Shown in pieces: positions 21,930 through 33,282 of a stretch of 64,000 nt of DNA. The position numbers and the translations under genes are program-made. The stretch is from Cervus elaphus (taxonomy: Eukaryota > Chordata > Mammalia > Artiodactyla > Cervidae): the NCBI RefSeq assembly GCF_910594005.1, contig NC_057847.1, positions 25,953,001 to 26,017,000 of the forward strand, read 5' to 3'. Under the pieces are notes generated by a model. The model did no database searches and had not been told where the DNA came from. It worked only from the letters and a program-made list of their open reading frames with translations. Each line of letters starts with the position of its first letter. The stretch's first letter is position 1.

Positions 21930-23790
21930 TTCCCCCCTGTCTTGTTGTTTCTGTGGAAGGCCCAATCATGGGTCTTCTATATCATCTGTGAGGGCAGTTG
22001 AATATTGAGATCTGAATAACATTAGGTGGATGGACAGGCAGTGTGTTTTCCCTAACAACTCTCCCTTGAGAGGCTTCATACTCAAGATGCTTTTTGGGAA
22101 TTGGGGTCGAGGTCTCTTTCTTCTGTAACTTCTTCCTGCTGTGCCTGGGCGTAGGCCTGCCTAGCAGAGCAGAAGTCTCTCTATACCTGACCTGAGTTGA
22201 GGTGTTTTATATCTGAAACCAGCTTTTACTCTTGTAATAACAGCAACTTAGTTTGAAACTGTTGGCGCCTCTCGGAGATAAAATAGACAGGGGCCAAACA
22301 GGAGACCTAACAGGATGGTCATCACTGGTCCCCAGAAACAGGAGGCAACATTTGGGGTGATTGGCTGGTGGTCAAGCAACAGAGCTGTGTTCTAGGAATC
22401 TTGTGTTTAGTCTGAAGTTACCATCTTTCACCTGGGTGGGGGCTCCAGTTCTGTAGAAGAACTCAAAAGACATTGTTATGCATATTTCTTTGAGTAAGAA
22501 CCAGAACCCGTCTCTAGGCTGTACCACCATTTGATTGTTTTCCCTCTGTTTCTGTATTTTTTCTGTTCCCTGATTAGCAATTGTTTGAATCTACCCTTTG
22601 GAACTCAGGGAAGGTCAAGGAGGCTGAATAAAGCCTATATTTTACAGTACAGCAGGTCTGTACTCCAGAGTCGCCACCCCACAGAGTCCTGCTCAGCTTT
22701 AATTTAGGGAACAGGGCAACTATGACTGTGATAATCTCTTGTCAAAATGGGGCATAGGACTGCCTCAGCCTGGAGAAGAGACACTGAATTGGAAGTATTC
22801 CTGAGTTCCAAGTCCTAGATTTGAGCCTTGTATGATTAAAATCTCAATCCCTTGGTCTGCCATTTTGTTGTAACATACCCAGTTAGTAGTAGCTAGAGTA
22901 GGGATAACTGGAGTTTTAATAGACAAAATAAATCTCTTTCTTTTAGAAGAATAGGCCTGAAACCCAGTCTGGACCTGGCACTTCAGGGAGACTTGTAGCC
23001 AGGTGGCCAGTTGCCTAGTTTTATAAAAAGTAAGGTAGAAGTTACTAGCTTCCAGCAGACATTGTTTTGAGAATGGTGGCATCTAAGCCTGACACGACTC
23101 AGAAAACTCAAGTGTTTAGCAATACAATGTCTAATCTGAAATTACACCCATAGTAACACCTGGTTATTTCTCAGGATGTCTGAACCATAGCTGAGTACTC
23201 TATTTTGACTTTTAATTGTAAAATTTTTCCTTAATAGCCAAAGCAGATAGCACCATTAATGATGTCAGTGTTTCTCTAGGTATGAGAAGATGCAAGAATT
23301 GGGACTCATAAAATCTCCTGAAAAGATCTAACTATCTGAAGGCCTGTTCTGCCAGTTTTTCCCAGAGCACGGAGCGCCTCATTCTTGATCTTCACCCTGA
23401 ACTCCTTTCAGGGCCGTTGAAAGTCAGCAGTTGCAGTGGCCATGATATAATCTCTGTAGATGTAGATGGCAAGTGTCAATCTTCAGTTGGCAGAGCCCCT
23501 TTTTGCTCATAAACTTGACCATGATTTTGAGGGGGGCATTTCATGACCATTTTATCCCACGGTGCTGAGAATGTCCATTCTCAGGTTTGGCAAATATTTT
23601 GTTGACAGGCCACTCAATGTGCTGTTACTGGACTAGGCCATAAAACAGTATCCAAAATTCTCTGGACCACCTGTCTTACTAGCCTCTTGGTCCAGGAAGT
23701 TTTTTATTTCTGTAACTGAACTGACCATGTTTCCTTTGTTGATCTGACTGCCAGGAAACTAACCTTTATTTTCAGTTTTCCTGTTTTATT
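21930..23790 (-). mobile_element. Endogenous retrovirus internal 3' region, degraded, antisense
   Basis: Sequence immediately upstream (minus strand) of the polypurine tract. Its non-coding text ('accatctttcacctgggtgg', 'agaactcaaaagacattgtt', 'ccaaaattctctggaccacc') is like the 3' internal region of class I ERVs. No intact gag, pol or env frame is present, and no second LTR is seen. The outer limit near 23.8 kb is uncertain. Confidence 0.5.
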
Positions 23791-23799
23791 GTGTTATTT

Positions 23800-25209
23800 G
23801 TATAAGTTGCCTCATGATGACAAGAAGTTAATATTGTGCTTCCAGGGAGAATTTTTTCGTAATTTTAGGATATTCAGAAAATTTACCTAAACCATTGTCT
23901 GGTGTGTTTATTAGTAGGATATAATGTAGCTCCTCATTTCTAACTTAATTTTGTTCATGTGAATCAGATACTGTATAACATTGATTGTTTGTCAGTAATA
24001 CTTAAGTATTAATTTAAATATTTATACTTAATTGTAATAATTTGCTTTAAATTTATTATTACCAAATAGTTCCACATTAAGATATGAGCAGATCAATTAT
24101 GTCTAATTCTGGGAAATTATATTTAAAAACTTTGCACCTACAATGAGAATGTCTTGGTCTTCTAATATGTAAGAATGAGCTATAGTCACTGTTTTTCTCT
24201 TATCAAACTCAATCTGTCTTTAATGATTCCTGTGATACCTTCTATCTAAAATAATTGATCCTTTATGTTTGAAAACATCTCATTTTGGAAATATAATCTA
24301 ATTGGTAATTTTAATTAAATTAATTTGCTATAAATGTGTTTATTGTTCTGTGGGTATACCATTGCTTTCTGTTTATAATATTTCTTAGTATTTGTTCATT
24401 TTTGTGATACTGTTATCTGATAATTTGAGTAAATCCCAGCTGAATTATGTTGCCACATTATGTCTTCAAAAGGGCATAAAGTCAGTACACATGCTTCAGT
24501 AATATCTGGTTGTTGTACCCTTATGTTTCCAGTTGGCAATTTGAAATTATGGCTTCAACTGCACTTTAAATATGTGATAATAGCATGTGTTTCTAATAAG
24601 GGCCAGCACCATTTTGTTCAGATAGTGTGAATGGTTGTCACTCACATATGACAAATGCACCTTCATCTGCTTCTTTGATAGCCCCCTAAAAACCATACCC
24701 TCAAATCAGGCCAGTGAAATTAGCTGCTGTGTAAATTGTGTGTCTGAGTGGTTCATTATCTAATCACCGTCAGGACCACAGTGATAAAGTAGATTGAAGC
24801 AGGAAAGAGGTCTGCCAGATGATTTCACACACACCCCCCCCAAATCCAGTTTCCCTTGGAAACCCTAATAGTGCAGTTTAGAACTTCAGACTCTCATGCC
24901 TGGAATACAGTTTCTTTTAATGTACCAAACCTGAAAATACCGGTAGTTCTGGAGCATAATTTTCTTTCTGTAAAAATCATAATTTTATTTATTTCAATCA
25001 GTTTTTGAAATGTTGAGGCTCTTGAATTATTATTTTACTGATAGTGCCCTAAATAATATGAAATCAGAAAAAAAAAAATACTCTGTCTTACTTGTAAGAA
25101 TTCAGAATAATTTGAGTAAATTGTTAACCTTCTAGGAATCTTGACTCACTCTAATAATGACCTTCTGTGTTATTTGTTTATTGAATTGCTTTGCTTTAAT
25201 TTATTGTAG
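23800..25209. other. OLA1: Intron sequence upstream of the first visible OLA1 exon
   Basis: Free of recognisable young repeats. About 24590-24840 is less A/T-rich than its surroundings. The 3' splice site at 25209 has a weak pyrimidine tract (TTGCTTTGCTTTAATTTATT). Confidence 0.5.
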
Positions 25210-25385
25210 GTGCTTTTGAAGATGATGATATCACACATGTTGAAGGAAGTGTAGATCCTGTTCGAGATATAGAAATAATACATGAAGAGCTTCAGCTTAA
25301 AGATGAGGAAATGATTGGGCCCATTATAGATAAACTAGAGAAAGTGGCTGTGAGAGGAGGAGATAAAAAACTAAAACCTGAATAT
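25210..25385 (+). CDS. OLA1: OLA1 internal coding exon (residues ~126-183)
   Basis: Obg-like ATPase 1 is a cytosolic YchF-family P-loop ATPase implicated in stress responses, translation control and centrosome regulation. The exon is 176 nt. Its first two bases GT finish an Arg codon (CGT) begun in the previous exon, and 58 full codons follow, starting AFEDDDITHVEGSVDP and ending DKKLKPEY. This matches mammalian OLA1 as I remember it, from just after the FHLTR segment into the helical/coiled-coil insert (EIIHEELQLKDEEM). The acceptor is TTATTGTAG/G, with a weak pyrimidine tract. The donor is TAT/GTAAGT at 25386. The exon is read in phase with the next exon 22.1 kb downstream. One Val (VRD) sits where I recall Ile in the human protein; this is a conservative change. 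The frame is intact, so it is a functional exon and not a retrocopy. Confidence 0.97.
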
Positions 25386-25507
25386 GTAAGTAAAATTTAT
25401 AGCTTCTGTAGATATTTGAGTTCATTTTCTTTGATTAATTTTTTTAAAATAAAGCACATATAACATCTAATATTATTATGGAATTTTAGGATTCAAGAAT
25501 CATTTCT

Positions 25508-25772
25508 CTTTCTTTTTTTTTAACTTTTACTAAAGCAGCAAATACTTTTAAAGAGAAAAATGTAACAAGAAAAAAGCATTCTCCCTATTATTTATAATTC
25601 CCCATCATTATTTATAATTGGTATTTATAGTTCCCCATTGTCTTTTTTTCTTTAATTTTTAAAAAATTTATTTTTTTAACTGAAGGACAATTGTTTTACA
25701 GAATTTTGTTGTTTTCTGTCAAATATCAACATGAACCAGTCATAGGTGTACAAATGTTCCCTCTCTTAGAAT
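25508..25772 (-). mobile_element. Short L1 3' end with 3'-transduced segment
   Basis: GATTCAAGAATCATTTCT (25490-25507) and GATTCAAGGATCATTTCT (25773-25790) flank the insert, an 18-bp duplication with one mismatch. Read on the minus strand it is ~110 bp of L1 3' terminus, an A-rich run (~25635-25670), then ~115 bp of unrelated A/T-rich sequence (25521-25635), then a second poly(A) next to the duplication. Confidence 0.75.
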
Positions 25773-25941
25773 GATTCAAGGATCATTTCTGTTCAAACAT
25801 TGTTGAAAAACTTTGTTTTCTCTTGGCAACAAAGGATCATTGTGATAGACTGGTTAAGTATTCTTAGCAAGCCATATTTAGCACTAATACTGAGTATTTA
25901 TATGGCTACTATTAATTAGTAGCCTCAAGTTTTAATGTTAG

Positions 25942-26407
25942 AAAGTTAAGTTGCTCAGTCGTGTCCGACTCTTTGTGACCCTGTGGACTGTAGCCTACCA
26001 GGCTCCTCTGTCCATGGCATTTTCCAGGAAAGAATACTGGAGTGGGTTGCCATTTCCTTCTCCAGGGGATCTTCCCAACCCAGGGATCAAACCCAGGTCT
26101 CCCACATTGTAGGCAGACGCTTTACCGTCTGACTGCTGCTACTGCTAAGTCACTTCAGTCGTGTCCGACTCTGTGCGACCCCATCCCTGGGATTCTCCAG
26201 GCAAGAACACTGGAGTGGGTTACCATTTCCTTCTCCAACGCATAAAAGTGATAAGTGAAAGTGAAGTCGCTCAGTCATGTCCGACTCTTCACAACCCCAT
26301 GGACTGCAGCCTACCAGGCTCCTCCGTCCATGGGATTTTCCAGGCAAGAGTACTGGAGTGGGGTGCCATTGCCTTCTCCGTTACCATCTGAGCCACCAGG
26401 GAAAACC
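25942..26407 (-). repeat. Bov-tA SINE interrupted by Bov-A2
   Basis: Outer antisense Bov-tA flanked by TTTAATGTTAG (25931-25941) and TTTAATGTTGG (26408-26418). Its head is split: TTTACCGTCTGA ends the left part, and ACCATCTGAGCCACCAGGGA resumes after the nested element. Confidence 0.9.
26133..26380 (-). repeat. Nested Bov-A2 (dimeric Bov-A) SINE
   Basis: Two Bov-A monomers in the Bov-A2 arrangement: CTGCTGCTACTGCTAAGTCA start, GATAAGTGAAAGTGAAGTCG linker, GTGCCATTGCCTTCTCC end. TTACCGTCTGA/TTACCATCTGA (26122-26132, 26381-26391) is the target duplication inside the older Bov-tA. Confidence 0.9.
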
Positions 26408-26418
26408 TTTAATGTTGG

Positions 26419-27838
26419 AGATGCGGAATTTTCTGATGAAAATTTGCCAAACTTAACTAAATGACTGAATATGAGTTTTGTGGATTTGAAGAAGTGGTTT
26501 ATATAAGGAATTGATCTTCCATAGCAATTGACTGAATGAATGCACTATTAAAGTAGACAAATAATTTTAACATTTTATGCAGTGAAAACACATGTCATTG
26601 TCTTTAATATTCAAATATGTTCTTTATCACATTATTGTGAATACTTTTTAGTAATATTCTAATCAATGTTTCAAAATTGGCTTTGAAGCTTTTAGTTTAA
26701 ATACAAAAAAATTGTCTTTACCATAAAAAAGCAGCTTAATTTTGTATTTTCTCATTTATTAACATCTTCCATAAACTGTTCTTGCTTTTTATGGCTTTTT
26801 TATTATAGGAAATTTTCTTTCTTTTTAACTTTTCATGTGATTTTAATATGCCTATTTTTTATTTTCCCATTTTTAGAAGCTTATTATCTTTTTTTTTTGT
26901 TGTTTTCTCATTTATTTTTAATAAGTTTGGCAAACACACAGTTGATTAGGGAACTCTAATAGGAAGAAATCAATTACAGAATCTAAACATAGGCACACTA
27001 CCAATAAATTATGGTTGAAAGTGCCTGGTCTTAAAGCAGAGAGACCTGTGTTGTGCTACTCATTTCTTGATAGTTTGGAGCAAGCCCAAGTCATTTGACT
27101 TTTCTTGACATCATGGTTATTTCACTTTTTCCCTATGCAAATAGAGTGGAGAAAGGAAAGCAATTTGTCTGTGGAAATTATACAAGATATAGGACAGAAA
27201 AGGGGATTTCACATATGGATAAAGATATTCCTTTCTGAAAAGGGGAAAAATCGTATGAAAGATACTGGGATTGAAGGCAATCCCTTTGCCCCGAGTAGCA
27301 TGATTTTCTGATTAGAATAAAGCTGAGCAGTCATCCCTTAGTTAGCTGATGCTTTCTGACATTCTTAGCTCTTTCAGAAGCAGTAACTGTCTGAAAAATA
27401 AAATTTGTTGATCTTGCTTTTACTTGTACATGGGGAAAAGAGACATCACATTCTTCTGAAATTCTTGGGCTACCATTTCCTGGCCTTTCTTCTCGAAGAA
27501 AATTAGAACATTAGAAAAATTAGAACATCTATTACTTCTTATTTCCAAACACTGAGATTATTTCATCATTTTCTTTCCTCAGACTTAGCTGCTTCAGAAT
27601 AAAGTATAGATTTGTGTTTCTCAGCGTTCTTTCTGATTATCATTGTCCCTAAGGAAAATTTAAATTAATTAAATTTCTTCTAATGAGAGAAATTAAGTAC
27701 TAATGAGTAAGAATTTGTTGGATAGAGTTGAGCTTTGAAGGACCACAGAGTATTTTAATAACCAAGTTTTTTTCCTTTTTCACGCCCAAGAGTCAGTTTT
27801 TGCCTCTCTAGGAGTAATATTACCCCTATTGTGCATTA
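26419..27838. other. Intronic, nothing recognised
   Basis: A/T-rich sequence with poly(T) near 26890. No exon or young repeat seen. Confidence 0.5.
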
Positions 27839-27839
27839 T

Positions 27840-27863
27840 GGGGCTTCCCTGGTGGCTTAGAAC
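27840..27863 (+). repeat. Possible Bov-tA head fragment
   Basis: GGGGCTTCCCTGGTGGCTTA matches the tRNA-like head only. The rest is lost or the element is truncated. Confidence 0.5.
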
Positions 27864-27964
27864 CCGCTGCAACAAGATCCTTAGAAATTCTAACACATAA
27901 TTATTTTCTGTAACCCAAGATATATGGAAGCCAAGAGAGTATTAAATAAGATAAAAAGTCTCTT

Positions 27965-28172
27965 GTGATTTAGTCTTTAAGTCATGTCTGAGTCTTTTGC
28001 GACCCCATGGACTGTAGCCCACAAGGCTCCTCTGTCCCTGGGATTTCTCAAGCAGGAATACTGGAGTGGGTTGCCATTTACTTCTCCAAAGGATCTTTTC
28101 AACCCAAGGATTGAACCTGAGTCTCATTCATTGTCAGGTGGGTTCTTTATCACTGAACCACCAAGGAAGCCC
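27965..28172 (-). repeat. Bov-tA SINE, antisense
   Basis: Complete element in reverse, from AGTCATGTCTGAGTCTTTTG to CCACCAAGGAAGCCCC. It abuts the MLT1 LTR. Confidence 0.9.
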
Positions 28173-28177
28173 CAATA

Positions 28178-28805
28178 GTTTCCTAGGGCTGCCATAACAA
28201 TTATCACAAACTAGATGGCTTAAAATAATAGAAATGTATTCTTTCACAGTTCAAGAGGCTAGAAGTCTGAAATCAAGGTGCCAGCAGGGCCGTGTTCCCT
28301 TGAAACTCTCCGACGGGAGAGTCCTTTCTTGCTTTTTCAGTTTTTGGTAGCCCCAAGCATTCCTTGGCATGTGGCGGTATAACTTCAGTCTCTGCCTCCA
28401 TCTTCACATGGCCACCTTCCCCTGTGTCCCTGTCCAAGTTTCCCTCTTCTTATAAGTGAAAGTGTTAGTCACTCAGTCATGTCTGATTCTTTGTGACCGT
28501 ATGGACTGTAGCCTGCTGGGCTTCTCTGTCCATGAGGTTTCCCAGGGAAGAATACTGGAGTGGGTAGCCATTTCCTTCTCCAGGGCACCTTCCCGACCCA
28601 GAGATTGAACCCAGGTTTCCTGCATTGTAGGCGGATTCTTTACCTTATGAGCCCCCGGGGAAGCTCCTTATAAGGATACCAGTTATAATCAGTTTAAGAG
28701 CCCACCCTACACCAGATAGGCATCTTTACCTAATTTCCATAATGCTACACTCTGAGGGATACAGATTTCAACCTATCTTTTGAGGACACATTAAAACCTT
28801 AACTT
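28178..28805 (-). repeat. MLT1-type MaLR LTR, antisense
   Basis: Reversed LTR text: 'agggctgccataacaatta', 'tagatggcttaaaataatag', 'tcacagttcaagaggctaga' and 'ccttataaggataccagt'. Old mammalian ERVL-MaLR solo LTR, split by a Bov-tA. No coding capacity. Confidence 0.8.
28457..28666 (-). repeat. Bov-tA SINE nested in the MLT1 LTR
   Basis: Antisense element from GAAAGTGTTAGTCACTCAGT to CCCCCGGGGAAGC. CTTATAAG is duplicated at 28449-28456 and 28667-28674, restoring the LTR text on removal. Confidence 0.9.
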
Positions 28806-28858
28806 TAACACCAGAGACATCAAGATCAAGATTGATTTTAAAGTTTATATACATTCTG

Positions 28859-29190
28859 TTGGGCTTCCCTGGTAGCTCAACTGGTAAAGAACCCACCTGC
28901 AATGCAGGAGACCCTGGTTCGATTCCTGGGTCAGGAGGATCCGCTGGAGACGGGATAGGCTACCCCCTCCAGTATTCTTGGTCCCTGGTGGCTCAGATGG
29001 TAAAGAATCCGCCTGCAGTGTGGGAGACCTGGGTTCAATCCCTGGGTTGGGAAGATCCCCTAGAGAAAGGCATGGCAACCCACTCCAGTATTCCTGCCTA
29101 GAAAATTCCATGGGCAGTGGAGCCTGGTGGGCTATAGTCCGTGGGGTCACAAAGTCAGACACGACTGAGCAACTAAGCACAGTGCAGCAC
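28859..29190 (+). repeat. Bov-tA2 SINE (tandem tRNA-like heads)
   Basis: Two successive heads (TTGGGCTTCCCTGGTAGCTC and TCCCTGGTGGCTCAGATGGT), each with a GGTTCGATT/GGTTCAATC B-box, followed by one Bov-A body ending in GACTGAGCAACTAAGCACA. The head duplication is characteristic of Bov-tA2. Confidence 0.88.
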
Positions 29191-29492
29191 ACACATGTTA
29201 TTTGGAAAGACAAAATTTGGAAATGAAGGTAGAAAGCTTTAAGGATCATTTTATTTTGTATTGACTAATTATTTGGGAATCATCATATTTAAGATATTTA
29301 TAAAACTAACAGTTATCTGATTAAACCACTAAATAAGGCAACCAGGAATTATAAATAATCTGTTTTTCTTGTCAGGTCTCTCTGAATTAAATAATTGATG
29401 TCCCCCAAACATATAGCTATTAGCAGATTTCTTCTCATTATTCTTAGGGCAGTTTTTAAAGTTAATTTTTACCTAACTTAAAAATCATTAAA

Positions 29493-31222
29493 TGGGAAAG
29501 ATTAGAGATCTCTTCAAGAAAATTAGAGATACCAAAGGAACATTTCATGCAAAGATGGGCACAATAAAGGACAGAAATGGGAAGGACCTGACAGAAGCAG
29601 AAGAGATTAAGAAGAGGTGGCAAGAATATACAGAAGGACTATGCAGAAAAGGTCTTAATGACCCAGATAACCACGATGGTGTGGTCACAAACCTAGAGGC
29701 AGACATCCTGGAGTGTGAAATCAAGTGGGCCTTAGGAAGCATTCCTACAAACAGATCTAGTAGAGGTTATAGAATTCCAGCTAAGCTATTAAAAATCCTA
29801 AAAGACTATGCTGTTAAAGTGCTGTACTCAATATGCCAGCAAATTTGGTAAACTCAGCAGTGGCCAGAGGACTGGAAAAGTTCAGTTTTCATTCCAACCC
29901 CAAAGAAAGGCAATGCCAAATAATGCTGAAACTGCTGCACAGTTGTCCTCAATTCACATGCTAGCAAGGTAATGCTCAAAATCCTTCGAGCTAGGCTTCA
30001 ACAATACATGAACCGAGAACTTCCGGATGTATAAACTGGATTTAGAAAAGGCAGAGAAACCAGAGATCAAATTGCCAACATATGTTGAATGATCGAAAAA
30101 GCAAGAGAATTCCAGAAAAACATCTACTTCTGCTTCATTGACTATGCTAAAGCCTTTGACTCTGTGGCTTACAGCATACTGTGGAAAATTCTTACAGAAA
30201 TGGGAATACCAGACCACCTTACTGCCTCCTGAGAAACCTGTATGCAGGTCAAGAAGCAACAGTTAGAACTGGACATGGAACAACAGACCATCTCAAAATT
30301 GGGAAAGCAGTACGTCAAGGCTATATATTGTTATCCTGTTTAATTTAACTTCTATGCAGAGTAGATCAAGCGAAATGCCAGGCTGGATGAAGCACAAGCT
30401 AGAATCAAGATTGCCAGGAGAAATATTAATAACCTCAGATACATAGATGACATTATCCTTATGGCAGAAAGCAAAGAGGAAAGAGCCTCTTGATGAAAGT
30501 GAAAGAGGAGAGTGAAAAAGCTGGCTTAAAACGCAACATTCAGAGAACTAAGATCATGGCATCCAGTCCCATCACTTCATGGCAAATAGATGAGGAAACA
30601 ATGGAAACAGGGACAGAGTTTATTTTCCTGGACTCCAAAATCACTGCAGACAGTGACTGCAGCTATGAAATTAAAAGACACATTTGCTGCTTGGGAGAAA
30701 ACCTGTAACAAACCTTTGCAGCATATTAAAAAGCAGAGGCATTACTTTGCCGACAAAGTCGAATTGTCAAAGCTATGGTTTTTCCAGTAGCCACTGTACA
30801 TTATGTACAGTAGCCATTGTACATAAGAGTCAGACCATAAAGAAGGCTGCACAATGAAGAATTGATGCTTTTGAACTGTGGTATTAGAGAAGCCTCTTGA
30901 GGGTCCCTTGGACAGCAAGGGTATCAAACCAGTCAGTCCTAAAGGAAATCAACCCTGAATTTTCTTTCAAAGGACTAATGCTGAAGCTGAAGCTCCAATG
31001 CTTTGACTACCTGATGCAAAGAGCCGACTCACTAAAAAAGACCCTGGTGCTAGGAAAGATTGAAGGCAAAAGGAGAAGAGGGTGACAGAGGATAAGATGG
31101 TTAGATAGCATCACCAATTCAGTGGACATGAATTTGAGCAAACTCAAGGAGACATTGGAGGGCAGAGGAGGCTGGCATACTGCAGTCCATAGGGTCACAA
31201 AGAGTCAGACACGACTTGAGTT
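29493..31222 (+). mobile_element. BovB LINE fragment, sense, decayed
   Basis: Starts TGGGAAAGATTAGAGATCTC within the RT region. Fragments of ORF2 are readable: FKKIRDTKGTFHAKMGTIKD, TEAEEIKKRWQEYTEGLC, CFIDYAKAFDSV and AESKEE. Many stops (e.g. after QQIW) and indels are present. It ends with the BovB 3' region (GGGTCACAAAGAGTCAGACA). It is older and more decayed than the antisense copy at 38.5-41.1 kb. Confidence 0.88.
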
Positions 31223-31440
31223 GACTCACTGGAAAAGACCCTGATGCTGGGAGGGATTGGGGGCAGGAGGAGAAGGGGACAACAGAGGATGAGATGGCTG
31301 GATGGCATCACCGACTCGATGGGCATGAGTTTGAGTAAACTCCGGGAGCTGGTGATGGACAGGGAGGCCTGGTGTGTTGCGATTCATGGGGTCGCAAAGA
31401 GTCGGACACAACTGAGCGACTGAACTGAACTGAACTGAAC
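31223..31440 (+). repeat. BovB 3' end (ART2A-like), sense
   Basis: Begins within the ORF2 C-terminal text (CTGGAAAAGACCCTGATGCT) and ends GGGTCGCAAAGAGTCGGACA plus a (TGAAC)n tail. Less diverged than its neighbours, so probably a separate later insertion. Confidence 0.85.
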
Positions 31441-31450
31441 TACAGTTCTA

Positions 31451-32134
31451 AGACTAAATGTCGAAAAAACTAGGATCATGGCATCCGGCTTAATTACCAC
31501 ATGGCAAATAGAAGGGGAAATGGCAGAAGTAGTGACAGATTCCTTCTTCTTGGGCTCCACAGTCACTTTAGATGGTGACTGAAGCCATGGAATCAGAGGA
31601 CAGCTGCTTCTTGGCAGGAAAGCGATAGCAAACCTAGGCAGTGTGTTGAAAAGCAGAGACATTACTCTGCCGATAAAGTCCATATAGTCAGGGCTGTGGT
31701 CTTCCCATTGGTCATGTACAGTTGTGAGAGCTGGACTATAAAGAAGGCAGAATGCCCCAAAATTGATGCCTTTGGACTCTGGTGCTGGAGAAGACTCCTG
31801 AAAGTCCCTTGGACAGCTGGGAGATCAAATCAGTCAATCTTAAGGGAGATCAACCCTAAATATTCACTGGAAGGATTGATGCTGAAGCTAAAGATACAGT
31901 ATTTTGGTCATCTGATGCGAACAGACAACTCACTGGAAAAGTCCCTGATGCTGGGAAAGATTGAGGGCAGAAGGAGAAGAGGGCGTCAGAGGAAGAGATG
32001 GTTGGACGGCATCACCGATGCAATGAACATGAACCTGAACAAACTCCGGGAGTTGGTGATAGACAGGGAAGCCTGGTGTGCTGCAGTCCATGGGGTCACA
32101 AAGAGTCGGGAACGACTGGGCGACTGAACAACAA
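31451..32134 (+). mobile_element. BovB fragment, sense, with 11-bp duplication
   Basis: Covers the ORF2 C-terminal region (KTRIMASG, SRDITLPIKS, RSNQSILREINPKYSLEGL) and ends GAACGACTGGGCGACTGAAC. CTACAGTTCTA (31440-31450) and CTACAGCTCTA (32135-32145) flank it. Substitutions suggest an older BovB subfamily than the adjacent 3' end. Confidence 0.82.
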
Positions 32135-32216
32135 CTACAGCTCTACCCTTTTGCTGTTCCTTCACCTCCGTTTCCTAGTCACCTTTAGACATAGCCTGAA
32201 GCAGAAGTTTCTTACT

Positions 32217-32545
32217 TTAAAAAAAATTTTTTTTATTGTGGTAAACTACACATGAAATAAGATTTAGCCACTTTACTCATTTTAAGCATACAATTTAGCA
32301 GCATTAAGTACATTCGCAATGTTGTATGACTATCACCACTGTCCATTTCCATAATTTTTCATCATCCCAGATTGAAACTCTGTATCCCTTAAATAATAAC
32401 ATAACCATTTCCCCCTCCTCCCAGCTCCTTGTAACCTCTGTTCTACTTCCTTTCTCTGTGAATTTTCCTGTTCTTGGTACCTCATGTAAGTGAAACTGTA
32501 CGATTTTTGTCTTGTGTCTGGCTTATAGGTCCTCAGTGGTCACTT
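32217..32545 (-). repeat. Ancient L1M 3'UTR, antisense
   Basis: 'attgtggtaaactacacatg', 'ttagcagcattaagtacatt' and 'acctcatgtaagtgaaactg' are typical of antisense L1MB/L1MC 3' ends. Confidence 0.75.
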
Positions 32546-33282
32546 ATTTATTTGAAGACATCAGTTGGGAAGTGCAAAGCTGTTTAAGACTAGCAGGATA
32601 ACACAAAGAATGTCTTGGGTCAAGGCTCACAAGGATTAAACTCATATGAGACCAAATGAATACTTTAGAATCATCAGTTTATATACCCTGAGGGGAATGA
32701 ACTCTCATAAGAACTGATGTTATGGTACACATGCTATAGACATACTTTCCTGAATAAACTTATGCCTGTCCACTTTCTCCTTGCTGTTGCCAATGGCACA
32801 CAGATGGAGAAAATTGTTTTTGGACATACTACTATCTCCATAAACTCATCATTACCAACATGAACTGGATTGTCATCGATACCTAGCTTTCCTAGTTGCT
32901 CTCCTGGTTGCTCTCTTTTAAAAAGACCCAAATCTATAATCATGATGGAATATCTTAATACTTCTTTTAGTAATTGATACAACAAGCAGACAAAATTTTA
33001 GTAAGAATATAGATGATTTAAACAATATGATTAAGGAGTTTGACCCAATTGACATATAGAAGACTGCACCTAACAACCACCAGTGTACCCTCTTGTCAGA
33101 TACCAATGAAATGTTTGCCAAAATTGTCCTTACTATTAGCCATACATCAAATGATGAAGTTTCAGATGATTGAAATCATAAAGAACATATTATCTGATCA
33201 TTATGGAATTAAAAGTAGCAGTCAGTAATGAAAAGATTGCTGGAATAGTTCTAAATATTTGGGAGTTAAACAGTACACTTCT

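Noticed and set aside
23472..23479. AAGTGTCA as a match to the sequence left of the ERV poly(T), i.e. a target duplication
   Set aside because: Eight bases found inside retrovirus-like text, so too weak to set the distal end of the element.
28858..29226. Overlapping open frames on both strands near 28.9-29.2 kb
   Set aside because: They are translations of the Bov-tA2 SINE; the same peptide-like strings recur at every Bov-tA in the window.
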